A stretch of 12,969 nucleotides of DNA, taken from NCBI GenBank assembly GCA_003220905.1, contig QHTS01000176.1, positions 1 to 12,969 of the forward strand, written 5' to 3'. Below the pieces are notes generated by a model, which saw only the letters and a list, made by a program, of their open reading frames with translations, was not told the DNA's origin and did not search any database. The translations under genes were made by a program, and so were the position numbers. Positions 1-6,933 of the stretch are shown piece by piece (positions within the stretch are counted from its first letter, which is position 1; the number at the start of each line of letters is the position of its first letter). Origin of the DNA: Gemmatimonadota bacterium (GTDB taxonomy: Bacteria; Gemmatimonadota; Gemmatimonadetes; Gemmatimonadales; GWC2-71-9).

Positions 1-216
1 TCCGGGGTCGAGACCTTCACGCAGTCTTGCATAAGATAGATCAAGGACGTCTTGCAGCGGTCGACCACGCCCCGCCACCGTAGCGCTGGGCCGCACCGTC
101 CGGGCGCGCCGGGCGAGTGTGCATACCCGGCCGAGCGCATCGAGTGACGGCATCACGCTGGGCGACCCGGCGTCGGGCCGGAGCCCGTCGGCGAAAACGA
201 TCACTAGGCGGCGCAC
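1..216 (-). CDS. N-terminal fragment of an alkaline-phosphatase-superfamily (type I phosphodiesterase/nucleotide pyrophosphatase-like) protein, cut by window edge
   Basis: The frame beginning GTG at 216 reads VRRLVIVFADGLRPDAG, then MPSLDAL and RARTVRPSATVA. This resembles the start of metal-dependent phosphodiesterases of the alkaline phosphatase superfamily: a V-x-x-D-G-L/M-R metal-binding strand, then a P-x-L-x-x-L helix, then the P-S-x-T segment that carries the nucleophile Thr. The start is supported by a GGAGG eight bases upstream (225-229). It overlaps the stop of the preceding glycosyltransferase by 13 bp, so translational coupling is likely. After SATVA (about position 73) the frame no longer looks like the family and third-position GC falls. 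The +1 frame from 68 to 1 (GVVDRCKTSLIYLMQDCVKV) has much better codon use. The gene may therefore be frameshifted or internally deleted. The family call rests on about 45 residues only, and substrate cannot be inferred. Confidence 0.45.
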   Translation of the reverse strand, partial: MRRLVIVFADGLRPDAGSPSVMPSLDALGRVCTLARRARTVRPSATVAGRGRPLQDVLDLSYARLREGLDPG

Positions 217-1191
217 GTCGAGGTCCTCCGGTGAGCCACAGGCGCGAGCGCGGCGTAACGGTCCAGAAGCTCGCTGTTCTCGCGCGCCACATCGCGCCTC
301 AGGGCGGAATCTCGAGCCGCGGCGGCGAGGGCGAACCGAGCGGCGTGGTCGTTCACGAGCGCGACGATCGCCTCGGTGTAGCTGCGCGGCTCGTGTGCCG
401 GCACGAGCAGCCCCGTCGTGCCGGCCTGGATGCTTTCGCGGAACCCCCCCGCATCGGCCGCGATCACTGCCGTGCCCGCGGCCATCGCCTCCAGCGCCAC
501 CAGCCCGCAGGTCTCCGTGTGCGACGGAAACACGCACACGTCCGCGCTCGCGTACAGCGTGGCGAGGTCTTCCCGAGGCAGGAACCCGAGCAGCCGGACG
601 AACGGCAGCCGGGCCTCGATGCGCTGCGCCTCGGGGCCTTCCCCCGCGACCACGAACGTGGCGCGCTGGCCCAGCGCCGCCCGGGCCTGACGCCAGGCCT
701 CGATCAGCACGCCCAGGTTCTTCTCGTGCGCGAGGCGGCCGACGTGCAGCACGACGACCGTGTCGTCGCCGCCCGCGAGCCAGCGGCGCCAGGAGTGGTC
801 GCGCCGGCCGGGGTGGAAGAAATGCGGATCCACGCCCCTCCCCCACAGAGCCGCGTGCGCGATCCCGCGGCGGACCAGCTCGTCCCGGATCGCCTCCCCC
901 GGCGTGAAGGTCACCCGTATGCACGTGAATGACATCCGGCGGCGATCTGTCGAAGAACTCGGCGACCTGCCGGAACGGCGGCAGGGACATGCGGATGTCG
1001 GGGTACAGCGGGAACGCGAGTGACGGGATCCGCAACTCCTGGGGGTCGGAAGATCCCGCCGCCGGATAACGGGTGGCGACGACCAGTGCCTCGTGGCCTT
1101 GCGCGCGCAACAGTGAGACGATGCGGCGGACCACGGTCGTCACCCCGTTGACCTGGGGGATGTAGGTATCGGACACCAACCCGATGCGCAC
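204..1191 (-). pseudogene. GT4 family glycosyltransferase (MgtA-like mannosyltransferase type), internally deleted and frameshifted
   Basis: Two pieces of one gene sit in different frames. From GTG 1191 the minus strand reads VRIGLVSDTYIPQVNGVTTV through PPDVIHVHT, the N-terminal Rossmann fold of GT4 enzymes. From about 914 another frame continues VTFTPGEAIRDELVRRGI, then VWGRGVD-like AALWGRGVDPHFFHP, HVGRLAHEKN and the donor-site ETCGLVALE (the E-x7-E motif), ending at 204. In intact relatives I recall roughly 55-60 residues between HVHTE and TPGEA, including a SFHT motif. These are absent, so the gene has lost about 170 bp plus frame at 914-918. Family members transfer hexoses (often GDP-mannose or UDP-sugars) to membrane lipids or polysaccharides. 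The gene lies 66 bp after the kinase on the same strand. As written it would not give a working enzyme, unless the break is an assembly error. Confidence 0.8.
225..229 (-). promoter_or_regulatory. Shine-Dalgarno GGAGG for the phosphodiesterase-like gene
   Basis: On the minus strand GGAGG precedes the GTG at 216 by 8 bases. It lies inside the 3' end of the glycosyltransferase frame. It decides the start of the downstream gene and points to coupled translation. Confidence 0.6.
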
Positions 1192-1257
1192 GCCAAGACG
1201 ATGCGCCCGGGGGGTCAAGCACCGGTGACGACGATGTGACGGATTGGTAACGCCTGA

Positions 1258-2982
1258 TCAGGCCGCTACTTCGGCCTCGGGAAAGAACATCCGGATGGTC
1301 GTGCCCTCGCCGAGCATGCTGTGCGCTTCCACGCGCCCGCCGTGCGCCTCCACCAGGTGCTTCACGATCGCAAGCCCGAGTCCGGTGCCGCCCTCTTGGC
1401 GCGAGCGGCCGGGGTCGGCGCGGTAGAAGCGCTCAAAGATGCGCGGCAGGTGCTCCGGGGCCATCCCCGAGCCGGTGTCGGCGACGGCGACGGTCACCCC
1501 ACCGGGAGCGGCTTCGAGCGAGACCGTGATCCGGCCGCCGGGTGGCGTGTGTCGCAGGGCGTTGTCGAGCAGGTTGGTCAGCACCTGCCGCAACGCTTCC
1601 GGATCGGCCGTGACGTGGTGGACGTCACCCGCCGCCGCCGTGAACTGAATCCGCCGCTCGCGCGCCCGGTCGGCGAATGCGGTCCACGCTTCGCCGGCGA
1701 GCCCCCGCACGTCCACCCGCTGCGGATCGGGCTGCCAGCGCCCCGCCTCGATGCGCGACAGGTCCAGGAGATCGTCCACGAGGCGGTGCATCCGGCGCGC
1801 GTTGCTCAAAATGGGTCGGGCGAAGCGCTCGGTTTGAGTCCCCGGGCTCGCTTCGGTCGCGAGCGTTTCGGCATACCCCGCGATCGAGGTGAGCGGCGTC
1901 TTGAGCTCGTGGGACACGTTGGCGACGAAGTCGCGCCGCACAGCTTCCAGGCGTCGCAGCTCGGTCACGTCGCGGATCACGAGGAGCCCGCCCCCGTTCG
2001 GCAGCCCGCGGCCGGTGACGAGCAGCGTGCGCCCGCCGCGCTCGAGCTCATGCGGCTCCGCCTCGTGCCCGGCGAGCACGGTCGCAACCAGGTCGCGCGC
2101 CGCCTTCTCGTGGAAGAGCTCGGCCAGCGCTGGAAACGCATCGTCGGGCCCGTACCCCAGGAGGCGCCGGGCCGCCCGGTTGAGGGTGACGATCGTACCG
2201 CGGGCGTCCGCCGCCACCACGCCGTCCGCCATGGTCTCGATCAGCGTCCCGGTCTCCTCGCGCTCGCGCACCAGGTCGGTGAAGCGCTGGTCGAGCTGCT
2301 CGTGCATGGCACGGAGCGCGACGATGTGCTGGGCAACCTCGGGGACGGTCGAGTCGGGGAACGCCGGCGGCCGGCCGTCGGCGATCGCGCGGGCAGCGCC
2401 GCCGAGCTGCACGAGCGGCTTGGCGACCTCGCGGGAGAGCAGCCAGGCCAGCGCGCCGGTGCCGAGGAGCGCGGCCAGCCCCACGAGCGCCACGGTGCCC
2501 TGCACCGCGTCCACCTGCGCATCCACGGCGGCGAGGGTGGTGGAGACCCGGACCACGGCGAGCCCGGGGGGGCCGCCGCCCACGGCGACATACATTCGCC
2601 GCTCGTTGGTGGACGCGCTGAGACGCTCCGCGCGGCCGACGCCCGCGGACAACGCCTGCTGGACCTCGGGACGCAGCAGGTGGTTCTCGAGCCGATCCAA
2701 CGACGCGCGGTCGAACTCGGTGTCTCCGCGGACTCTGCCCTTGGCGTCGATGAGCGTCACGCGTCGACCGATGCGGGCGCCGAGCTCGCGAGCGAACTCG
2801 GGCCACCGCAGCGAGTCCGCCGGCAGGAGGTCGGCCACCAGGCGGGCTTCGCGCTCGAGGCCCCGGGCCACCTCGTCCTCCAGATGGCGGCCGAGCAGCC
2901 GGTCCGCGCCGACGGTGAGCCCGCCGACGGCGGCGGTTACGAGCAGGCTCGTCGTGACGAACAGCCGCGTGGCGAGCTTCAC
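1258..2982 (-). CDS. phoR: PhoR-type membrane sensor histidine kinase
   Basis: A 574-residue kinase. The start is GTG at 2982, which shares GTGA with the stop of the response regulator (4-bp overlap, coupled translation). Domains in order: membrane segment about 7-25 (LFVTTSLLVTAAVGGLTV); an extracytoplasmic region about 30-155; a second membrane segment about 158-180 (TVALVGLAALLGTGALAWLL); HAMP about 180-235; PAS about 245-340 (TMADGVVAADARGTIVTLN); HisKA with ANVSHELKTPL, phospho-acceptor His358; and HATPase_c with N box NLLDNALRHT, G1 DTGSGM and G2 GGTGLGLAIV. The layout with a single PAS and periplasmic region matches PhoR/WalK-like kinases. The PhoR name rests on this architecture and on the PhoB-like partner; no pst or phoU genes are visible. 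The role is to phosphorylate the adjacent regulator in response to an envelope signal, plausibly phosphate limitation. Confidence 0.88.
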   Translation of the reverse strand: MKLATRLFVTTSLLVTAAVGGLTVGADRLLGRHLEDEVARGLEREARLVADLLPADSLRWPEFARELGARIGRRVTLIDAKGRVRGDTEFDRASLDRLENHLLRPEVQQALSAGVGRAERLSASTNERRMYVAVGGGPPGLAVVRVSTTLAAVDAQVDAVQGTVALVGLAALLGTGALAWLLSREVAKPLVQLGGAARAIADGRPPAFPDSTVPEVAQHIVALRAMHEQLDQRFTDLVREREETGTLIETMADGVVAADARGTIVTLNRAARRLLGYGPDDAFPALAELFHEKAARDLVATVLAGHEAEPHELERGGRTLLVTGRGLPNGGGLLVIRDVTELRRLEAVRRDFVANVSHELKTPLTSIAGYAETLATEASPGTQTERFARPILSNARRMHRLVDDLLDLSRIEAGRWQPDPQRVDVRGLAGEAWTAFADRARERRIQFTAAAGDVHHVTADPEALRQVLTNLLDNALRHTPPGGRITVSLEAAPGGVTVAVADTGSGMAPEHLPRIFERFYRADPGRSRQEGGTGLGLAIVKHLVEAHGGRVEAHSMLGEGTTIRMFFPEAEVAA

Positions 2983-3707
2983 GAGCGCTTGTGGCTGCGC
3001 AGCTCGGGGGGCGGACGGCGGAACCGGTAGCCCGCGCCCCGGACCGTTTCGATGCAATCGCCCGCCTTGCCGAGCTTCTGCCGCAGCCGCTGGACGTGCA
3101 TGTCGACCGTCCGCGTCTGGATATCGGGATGCGCCTGCCAGACTGTTTCGAGCAGCTGGGCGCGGCTCTGCACGCGCCCTTCGCGCTCGATCAAGGTGCG
3201 CAGCAGCTTGAACTCGGTGGCCGTGAGCTCGATCTCCGCCGCGTCTACCGTCACCCGGTGCGCGCTCCGGTCCAGCACGATCGGCCCGGCCGTGACGAGG
3301 CCGCCGGCCGCGACGGCCGGCGCCGCCAGGCGACGCAGGACCGCGCCGACGCGGAGCACGAGCTCGTGCGGCGAGAACGGCTTCGGGAGATAGTCGTCGG
3401 CACCGAGCGAGAGGCCCTTGATGCGGTCCGGCTCGTCCTTGCGCGCCGTGAGCAGGATGACGCCCAAGTCCTTCGTTTCCTCGCGGCGGCGCAGCTCGGC
3501 GAGCACGTCGTAGCCCGAGACGCCGGGCAGCATCAGGTCGAGCACCACCAAGGCGGGCCGCTCCTCCCGCGCCGTCCGCAGCGCGTCGCGCCCGTTCGCC
3601 GCCGTGATCACCCGATAGCCCGCCTTGGCGAGGTGGTAGGCGACGAGCGCGGTGATGTCGGGCTCGTCGTCGACCACGAGGATGCGGTGGCTCTCCGACT
3701 CGGTCAT
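2979..3707 (-). CDS. phoB: PhoB/OmpR-family response regulator
   Basis: A 242-residue two-domain regulator. The receiver domain (residues about 8-122) has the acidic pair D13/D14, phospho-acceptor D57 (LVVLDLMLPG), T87 (LLTAR) and K109 (YLPKPF). The winged-helix DNA-binding domain (about 145-235) shows ELTATEFKLLRTL, then VDMHVQRLRQKLG and the terminal ETVRGAGYRF. ATG at 3707 is preferred over an upstream in-frame TTG because the product then begins MTESESHRILVVDDEPD, as in the family. There is no convincing Shine-Dalgarno. It is the first gene of the leftward unit, overlapped by its kinase. It should bind direct repeats upstream of target promoters, and the divergent nucleotidase gene 55 bp away is the obvious candidate target. 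Family assignment is firm; the phosphate-specific role is inferred. Confidence 0.9.
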   Translation of the reverse strand: MTESESHRILVVDDEPDITALVAYHLAKAGYRVITAANGRDALRTAREERPALVVLDLMLPGVSGYDVLAELRRREETKDLGVILLTARKDEPDRIKGLSLGADDYLPKPFSPHELVLRVGAVLRRLAAPAVAAGGLVTAGPIVLDRSAHRVTVDAAEIELTATEFKLLRTLIEREGRVQSRAQLLETVWQAHPDIQTRTVDMHVQRLRQKLGKAGDCIETVRGAGYRFRRPPPELRSHKRS

Positions 3708-3762
3708 AGGGGTCGGTCCAAGGTAGCGCAACGCGCTCGCCCTCCGCAATTTTCAGCGCACT
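3708..3762. promoter_or_regulatory. Divergent intergenic region between regulator and nucleotidase genes
   Basis: Fifty-five bases separate two divergently read start codons, so promoters for both transcription units must lie here or inside the neighbouring 5' ends. I looked for a Pho-box-like direct repeat (CTGTCAT-type) and for paired -35/-10 hexamers and found nothing convincing. The short AT-rich patch CAATTTTCA near 3747-3755 is the only relief in GC content. Neither flanking gene has a recognisable Shine-Dalgarno sequence. Confidence 0.4.
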
Positions 3763-6700
3763 ATGTATGTGCTCTTGGCGCTGCTGGCCGTCCAACAGCC
3801 CGTCTCCCCTCCCTCGTCCCCCGTTTCCGACACCGCGCACGTCGTGATCGTCGCCACGACGGACGTGCACGGCCGCGTGCTCGGCTGGGACTACGTGCGG
3901 GATGCCGCGGCGCCGGGGGGACTGTCGCGCGCGGCGACCACGGTCGAGACGCTGCGGGCGCAGTATCCGGAGCAAGTCGTGCTGGTGGACGCGGGCGACC
4001 TGATCGAAGGCAACGTGTTCGCCGGGTACTTCGCCGAACGGGACTCGCAACGCCCCCATCCAGTGGTGGATGCGCTCAACGCGATGCAGTACGACGCCGC
4101 CACTCCCGGGAACCACGAGTTCGACTTCGGGCCGGCCGTCCTGGCGCGAGCCACGGGGGACGCCACGTACCACTACGTCTCCGCCAACATCTTCAAGGGC
4201 GCGAGCGACACGCTCGTGTATCCCTCCCACGTCGTTGTCACGCGCGCGGGCGTGAAGATCGGGATCACGGGTCTCACGACGCCCGGCGTGATGGTGTGGG
4301 ACCGGAGCCGGCTGGGCGCGGGGATCCGGGTGCGGCCGATCGCGGAAGCCGCACCGCTCGCCCTGCGTCGCCTGGATCTCGCCGGCGTCGATCTCAAGGT
4401 CGTGCTGATCCACAGCGGCCTCAACGAGCCGTCGTCCTACGACACGGCGGGTGTGGGCGCCGAAAACGCCGCGCTTGGGCTCGCGAGCATCCCGCTCCCC
4501 GCTCCCCGACCGGACCTCGTGATCGTGGGGCACAGCCACAAGGAGATGCGCGACTACGTCGTGAACGGCGTGCACTTCGTCCAGCCCAGGAACTTCGCGC
4601 TCAGTCTCGCGGTCGTGCACGTCTCCCTCGTGAAGGAGACGAGCGGGTACCGGGTGGTGTCGATGCGCCCGGAGCTGATCCCGCTCGCTTCCGTCGCCGA
4701 GCAGCCGCGGTTCGTGCGGCGCTTCACCGCGGCGCACGAGCGGGCCCGCGCCTGGGCGGCGACGCCGCTCGGGACTGCGGGCCCGGGGTTTTCCGCCCGG
4801 TACGGGCGCGCGGAGGACACCCCGCTCCTCGATTTCATCAACGAAGTGCAGCGCCGTCGTGCCGGCGCCGATCTCTCGGCCACCGCCGACTTCGAGCTGG
4901 GCGCGGGCCTTCCGGAAGGCGAAGTGCGGGAGCGCGATGTGTCCGGGATCTACCCCTACGAGAACACGCTGCGGGCGGTCCGCATCGCCGGCGACCAGCT
5001 CAAGGCCTACCTCGAGCAAGCGGCTCGGTACTTCCGCACCTATCAGCCGGGCGCGCCGCTGCTCAACGACAGCGTCGCGGGCTTCAACTTCGACATCGTG
5101 AGTGGCGTGACGTACACCATCGACTTGACGCAAGCACCGGGACGCCGTATCCGCGGGCTCGCGTTCCGCGGTCGCGCCGTTGCGCCGGCGGACAGCTTTA
5201 CCCTGGCGCTGAACAGCTACCGCCAATCAGGTGGCGGCGGCTACACCATGCTGCAGGGCGCGCGCGTCGTGTACGACCGGGGCGAGTCCATCCGGGATCT
5301 CCTCGCTGCTGAGATCCGGACCCGCCGGCTCCTGACCGCGCAGGGCGTGTCTTCGCCCAACTGGTCGGTGGGGCCGGCCGAAGCGCGAGCGGCCCTGCGC
5401 CAGGCGTTCACCCCGTCCGTGGTCGTGGTGCCGCGGCCCGACAGCACCCTGCTCCGGGTGCTGGCGATCAACGACTTCCACGGGGCGCTCGAGCCGCAGG
5501 TGTGGCCCTGGTCTGCGGCACGGCCGGTGGGCGGGGCGGCGGCACTCAAGCCGTGGCTCGACAGCCTCGCGCGGGGGTGCTTCTGCGCCACGATCCGGCT
5601 CGACGCCGGCGACGAGATGCAGGGGACGCCGGTCTCGAACTTCAACTTCGGCCGGCCCGCGATCGCCGCGCTGAACGCGCTCGGGATCGACGCGGCGGCG
5701 ATCGGCAACCACGAGTTCGACTGGACCGTGGACACGCTGCGCGCCCGGATGGCGGAGGCGCACTACCGTTTCCTCGCGGCGAATATCACCGATTCGGCGG
5801 GCACCGCCCGGCCGGACTGGGCGGAGCCGTTCACCGTGATCGCGCGCGACGGGGTGCGCGTCGCGGTGATCGGGCTCGCCTTGCCGGCGACGCCCGAGAC
5901 CACGTCGCCGCGGAACGTCCGGGGGCTCGCCTTCGGCGACGGGGCGCGGGCCGTGCGCCGCGTGCTGCCGCAGGCGCGCGCCGCGGGCGACTACGTCATC
6001 GTCGTGGCCCACGTGGGCGCGTTTTGCGACGGCGACGGCGCGGCGGCGCCTCTCGGACCCGCCGCCTGTCACGGCGAGATCATCGACCTGGCCCGTGGCC
6101 TCGACTCGGGCTCCGTCGACCTGATCGTGAGCGGCCACACCCACTCGCTCATCAACACCGTGGTGAACGGGATTCCGATCGTGCAGGCGCGCTCGTCCGG
6201 GGCCGGGATCGCGGTGGTGGACTTCGTGCGCGTGAGCGGGGCGGGCGTTACGCGGCGCGAGGCGCGGGCGCGCATCGAGACGCCGTTCGCGGACCGCATC
6301 CGCCTGGACCCCGCCCTCGTGGACGCGCTACGCTTGAGCCAGGCGTCCGTCTCGGTGCTCACCGACCGGCCGGTGGCCCGATTCGGAACGGAGCTGCGGC
6401 GGACGGGCGCCGAACATGGCCTCGGCCGGCTCATCGCGGACGCACAGCGCAACATCGCCAAAGCCGACGTCGCCCTCGTCAATAACGGCGGCATCCGCGC
6501 CGACGTCTCGGCCGGGTTGGCGACGTACGGCGACCTGTACCGGGTCGAGCCGTTTCAGAACCGGCTCATGCGCCTCGCCGTGTCGGGCGAAGTGTTGAAG
6601 CAAGCGCTCGAGCACGCGCTCACGGGCGACGGTCCGGACGCGCACGTCGCGGGGATCGTGGTGTGGTACGACGCCGGCAAGCCTGTCGGCCGGCGTATCA

Positions 6701-6933
6701 AGAAGCTGCAGCTGGCGAACGGCAAGGACGTGGACGACGGACGGACCTACACGCTGGCCGTGAGCGACTTCCTCGCGGCCGGGGGCAGTGGCTACGTGAT
6801 GCTCACGGGCAAGCCGTCGGGAGAAGTGGGCGTGACCGACCTGGACGCGCTGATCCAGTACCTCGCGGTGCTGCGCCAGCCGATCTCCGCCCCGGATGAC
6901 CGGCGCTTCTATAGAGAGGGAGGTGGCCACTGA
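3763..6933 (+). CDS. Secreted bifunctional nucleotidase: CpdB-like 2',3'-cyclic phosphodiesterase/3'-nucleotidase module fused to a UshA-like 5'-nucleotidase module (YfkN-like)
   Basis: A 1056-residue tandem protein. A short hydrophobic start (MYVLLALLAV) followed by a Pro/Ser-rich stretch looks like a minimal signal peptide, so the enzyme probably acts outside the cytoplasm. Module 1 has metallophosphatase motifs D34-x-H36 (TTDVHG), D76AGD79, GNHEFD 116-121, H217 and GHSH 256-259. Its C-terminal part has YPYENTL (397-403) and SGGGGY (489-494), typical of CpdB-type enzymes. Module 2 repeats the set: NDFHG 570-574, DAGD 614-617, GNHEFD 648-653, H750 and GHTH 791-794. It then has NNGGIR (907-912), EPFQN (929-933) and GGSGY (1007-1011), typical of UshA-type 5'-nucleotidases. 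Both active sites keep all metal ligands I can recognise. This organisation matches B. subtilis YfkN. It heads the purine-salvage operon and would supply nucleosides and phosphate. Confidence 0.9.
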   Translation: MYVLLALLAVQQPVSPPSSPVSDTAHVVIVATTDVHGRVLGWDYVRDAAAPGGLSRAATTVETLRAQYPEQVVLVDAGDLIEGNVFAGYFAERDSQRPHPVVDALNAMQYDAATPGNHEFDFGPAVLARATGDATYHYVSANIFKGASDTLVYPSHVVVTRAGVKIGITGLTTPGVMVWDRSRLGAGIRVRPIAEAAPLALRRLDLAGVDLKVVLIHSGLNEPSSYDTAGVGAENAALGLASIPLPAPRPDLVIVGHSHKEMRDYVVNGVHFVQPRNFALSLAVVHVSLVKETSGYRVVSMRPELIPLASVAEQPRFVRRFTAAHERARAWAATPLGTAGPGFSARYGRAEDTPLLDFINEVQRRRAGADLSATADFELGAGLPEGEVRERDVSGIYPYENTLRAVRIAGDQLKAYLEQAARYFRTYQPGAPLLNDSVAGFNFDIVSGVTYTIDLTQAPGRRIRGLAFRGRAVAPADSFTLALNSYRQSGGGGYTMLQGARVVYDRGESIRDLLAAEIRTRRLLTAQGVSSPNWSVGPAEARAALRQAFTPSVVVVPRPDSTLLRVLAINDFHGALEPQVWPWSAARPVGGAAALKPWLDSLARGCFCATIRLDAGDEMQGTPVSNFNFGRPAIAALNALGIDAAAIGNHEFDWTVDTLRARMAEAHYRFLAANITDSAGTARPDWAEPFTVIARDGVRVAVIGLALPATPETTSPRNVRGLAFGDGARAVRRVLPQARAAGDYVIVVAHVGAFCDGDGAAAPLGPAACHGEIIDLARGLDSGSVDLIVSGHTHSLINTVVNGIPIVQARSSGAGIAVVDFVRVSGAGVTRREARARIETPFADRIRLDPALVDALRLSQASVSVLTDRPVARFGTELRRTGAEHGLGRLIADAQRNIAKADVALVNNGGIRADVSAGLATYGDLYRVEPFQNRLMRLAVSGEVLKQALEHALTGDGPDAHVAGIVVWYDAGKPVGRRIKKLQLANGKDVDDGRTYTLAVSDFLAAGGSGYVMLTGKPSGEVGVTDLDALIQYLAVLRQPISAPDDRRFYREGGGH
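6918..6924 (+). promoter_or_regulatory. Shine-Dalgarno GGGAGGT that sets the adenosine deaminase start
   Basis: GGGAGGT ends 5 bases before CTG at 6930 and 8 before ATT at 6933, but 20 before the first conventional start, GTG at 6945. The spacing favours initiation at a non-standard codon overlapping the nucleotidase stop. Confidence 0.5.

Noticed and set aside
41..292. An 83-codon minus frame over the glycosyltransferase/phosphodiesterase junction
   Set aside because: Composition is shadow-like, and the frame starting at 216 has a Shine-Dalgarno and a recognisable metal-binding start.
911..1222. A 103-codon minus frame overlapping the glycosyltransferase N-terminus
   Set aside because: The neighbouring frame from GTG 1191 gives the conserved GT4 start (VSDTYIPQVNGVTT); this frame gives none.
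3708..3762. Pho box in the divergent gap
   Set aside because: No two CTGTCAT-like heptamers at 11-base spacing; calling one would be guesswork.
1258..5226. A stop-free reading frame of nearly 4 kb on the minus strand crossing the regulator and the nucleotidase
   Set aside because: Only its last 574 codons form a protein (the kinase). The rest is antisense to genes with clear motifs and is Arg/Gly/Pro/His-rich, as expected from high third-position GC.
1321..5312. Long plus-strand open frames antisense to the kinase and regulator
   Set aside because: Low-complexity, Arg-rich translations with no domain; the opposite strand carries motif-complete two-component genes.
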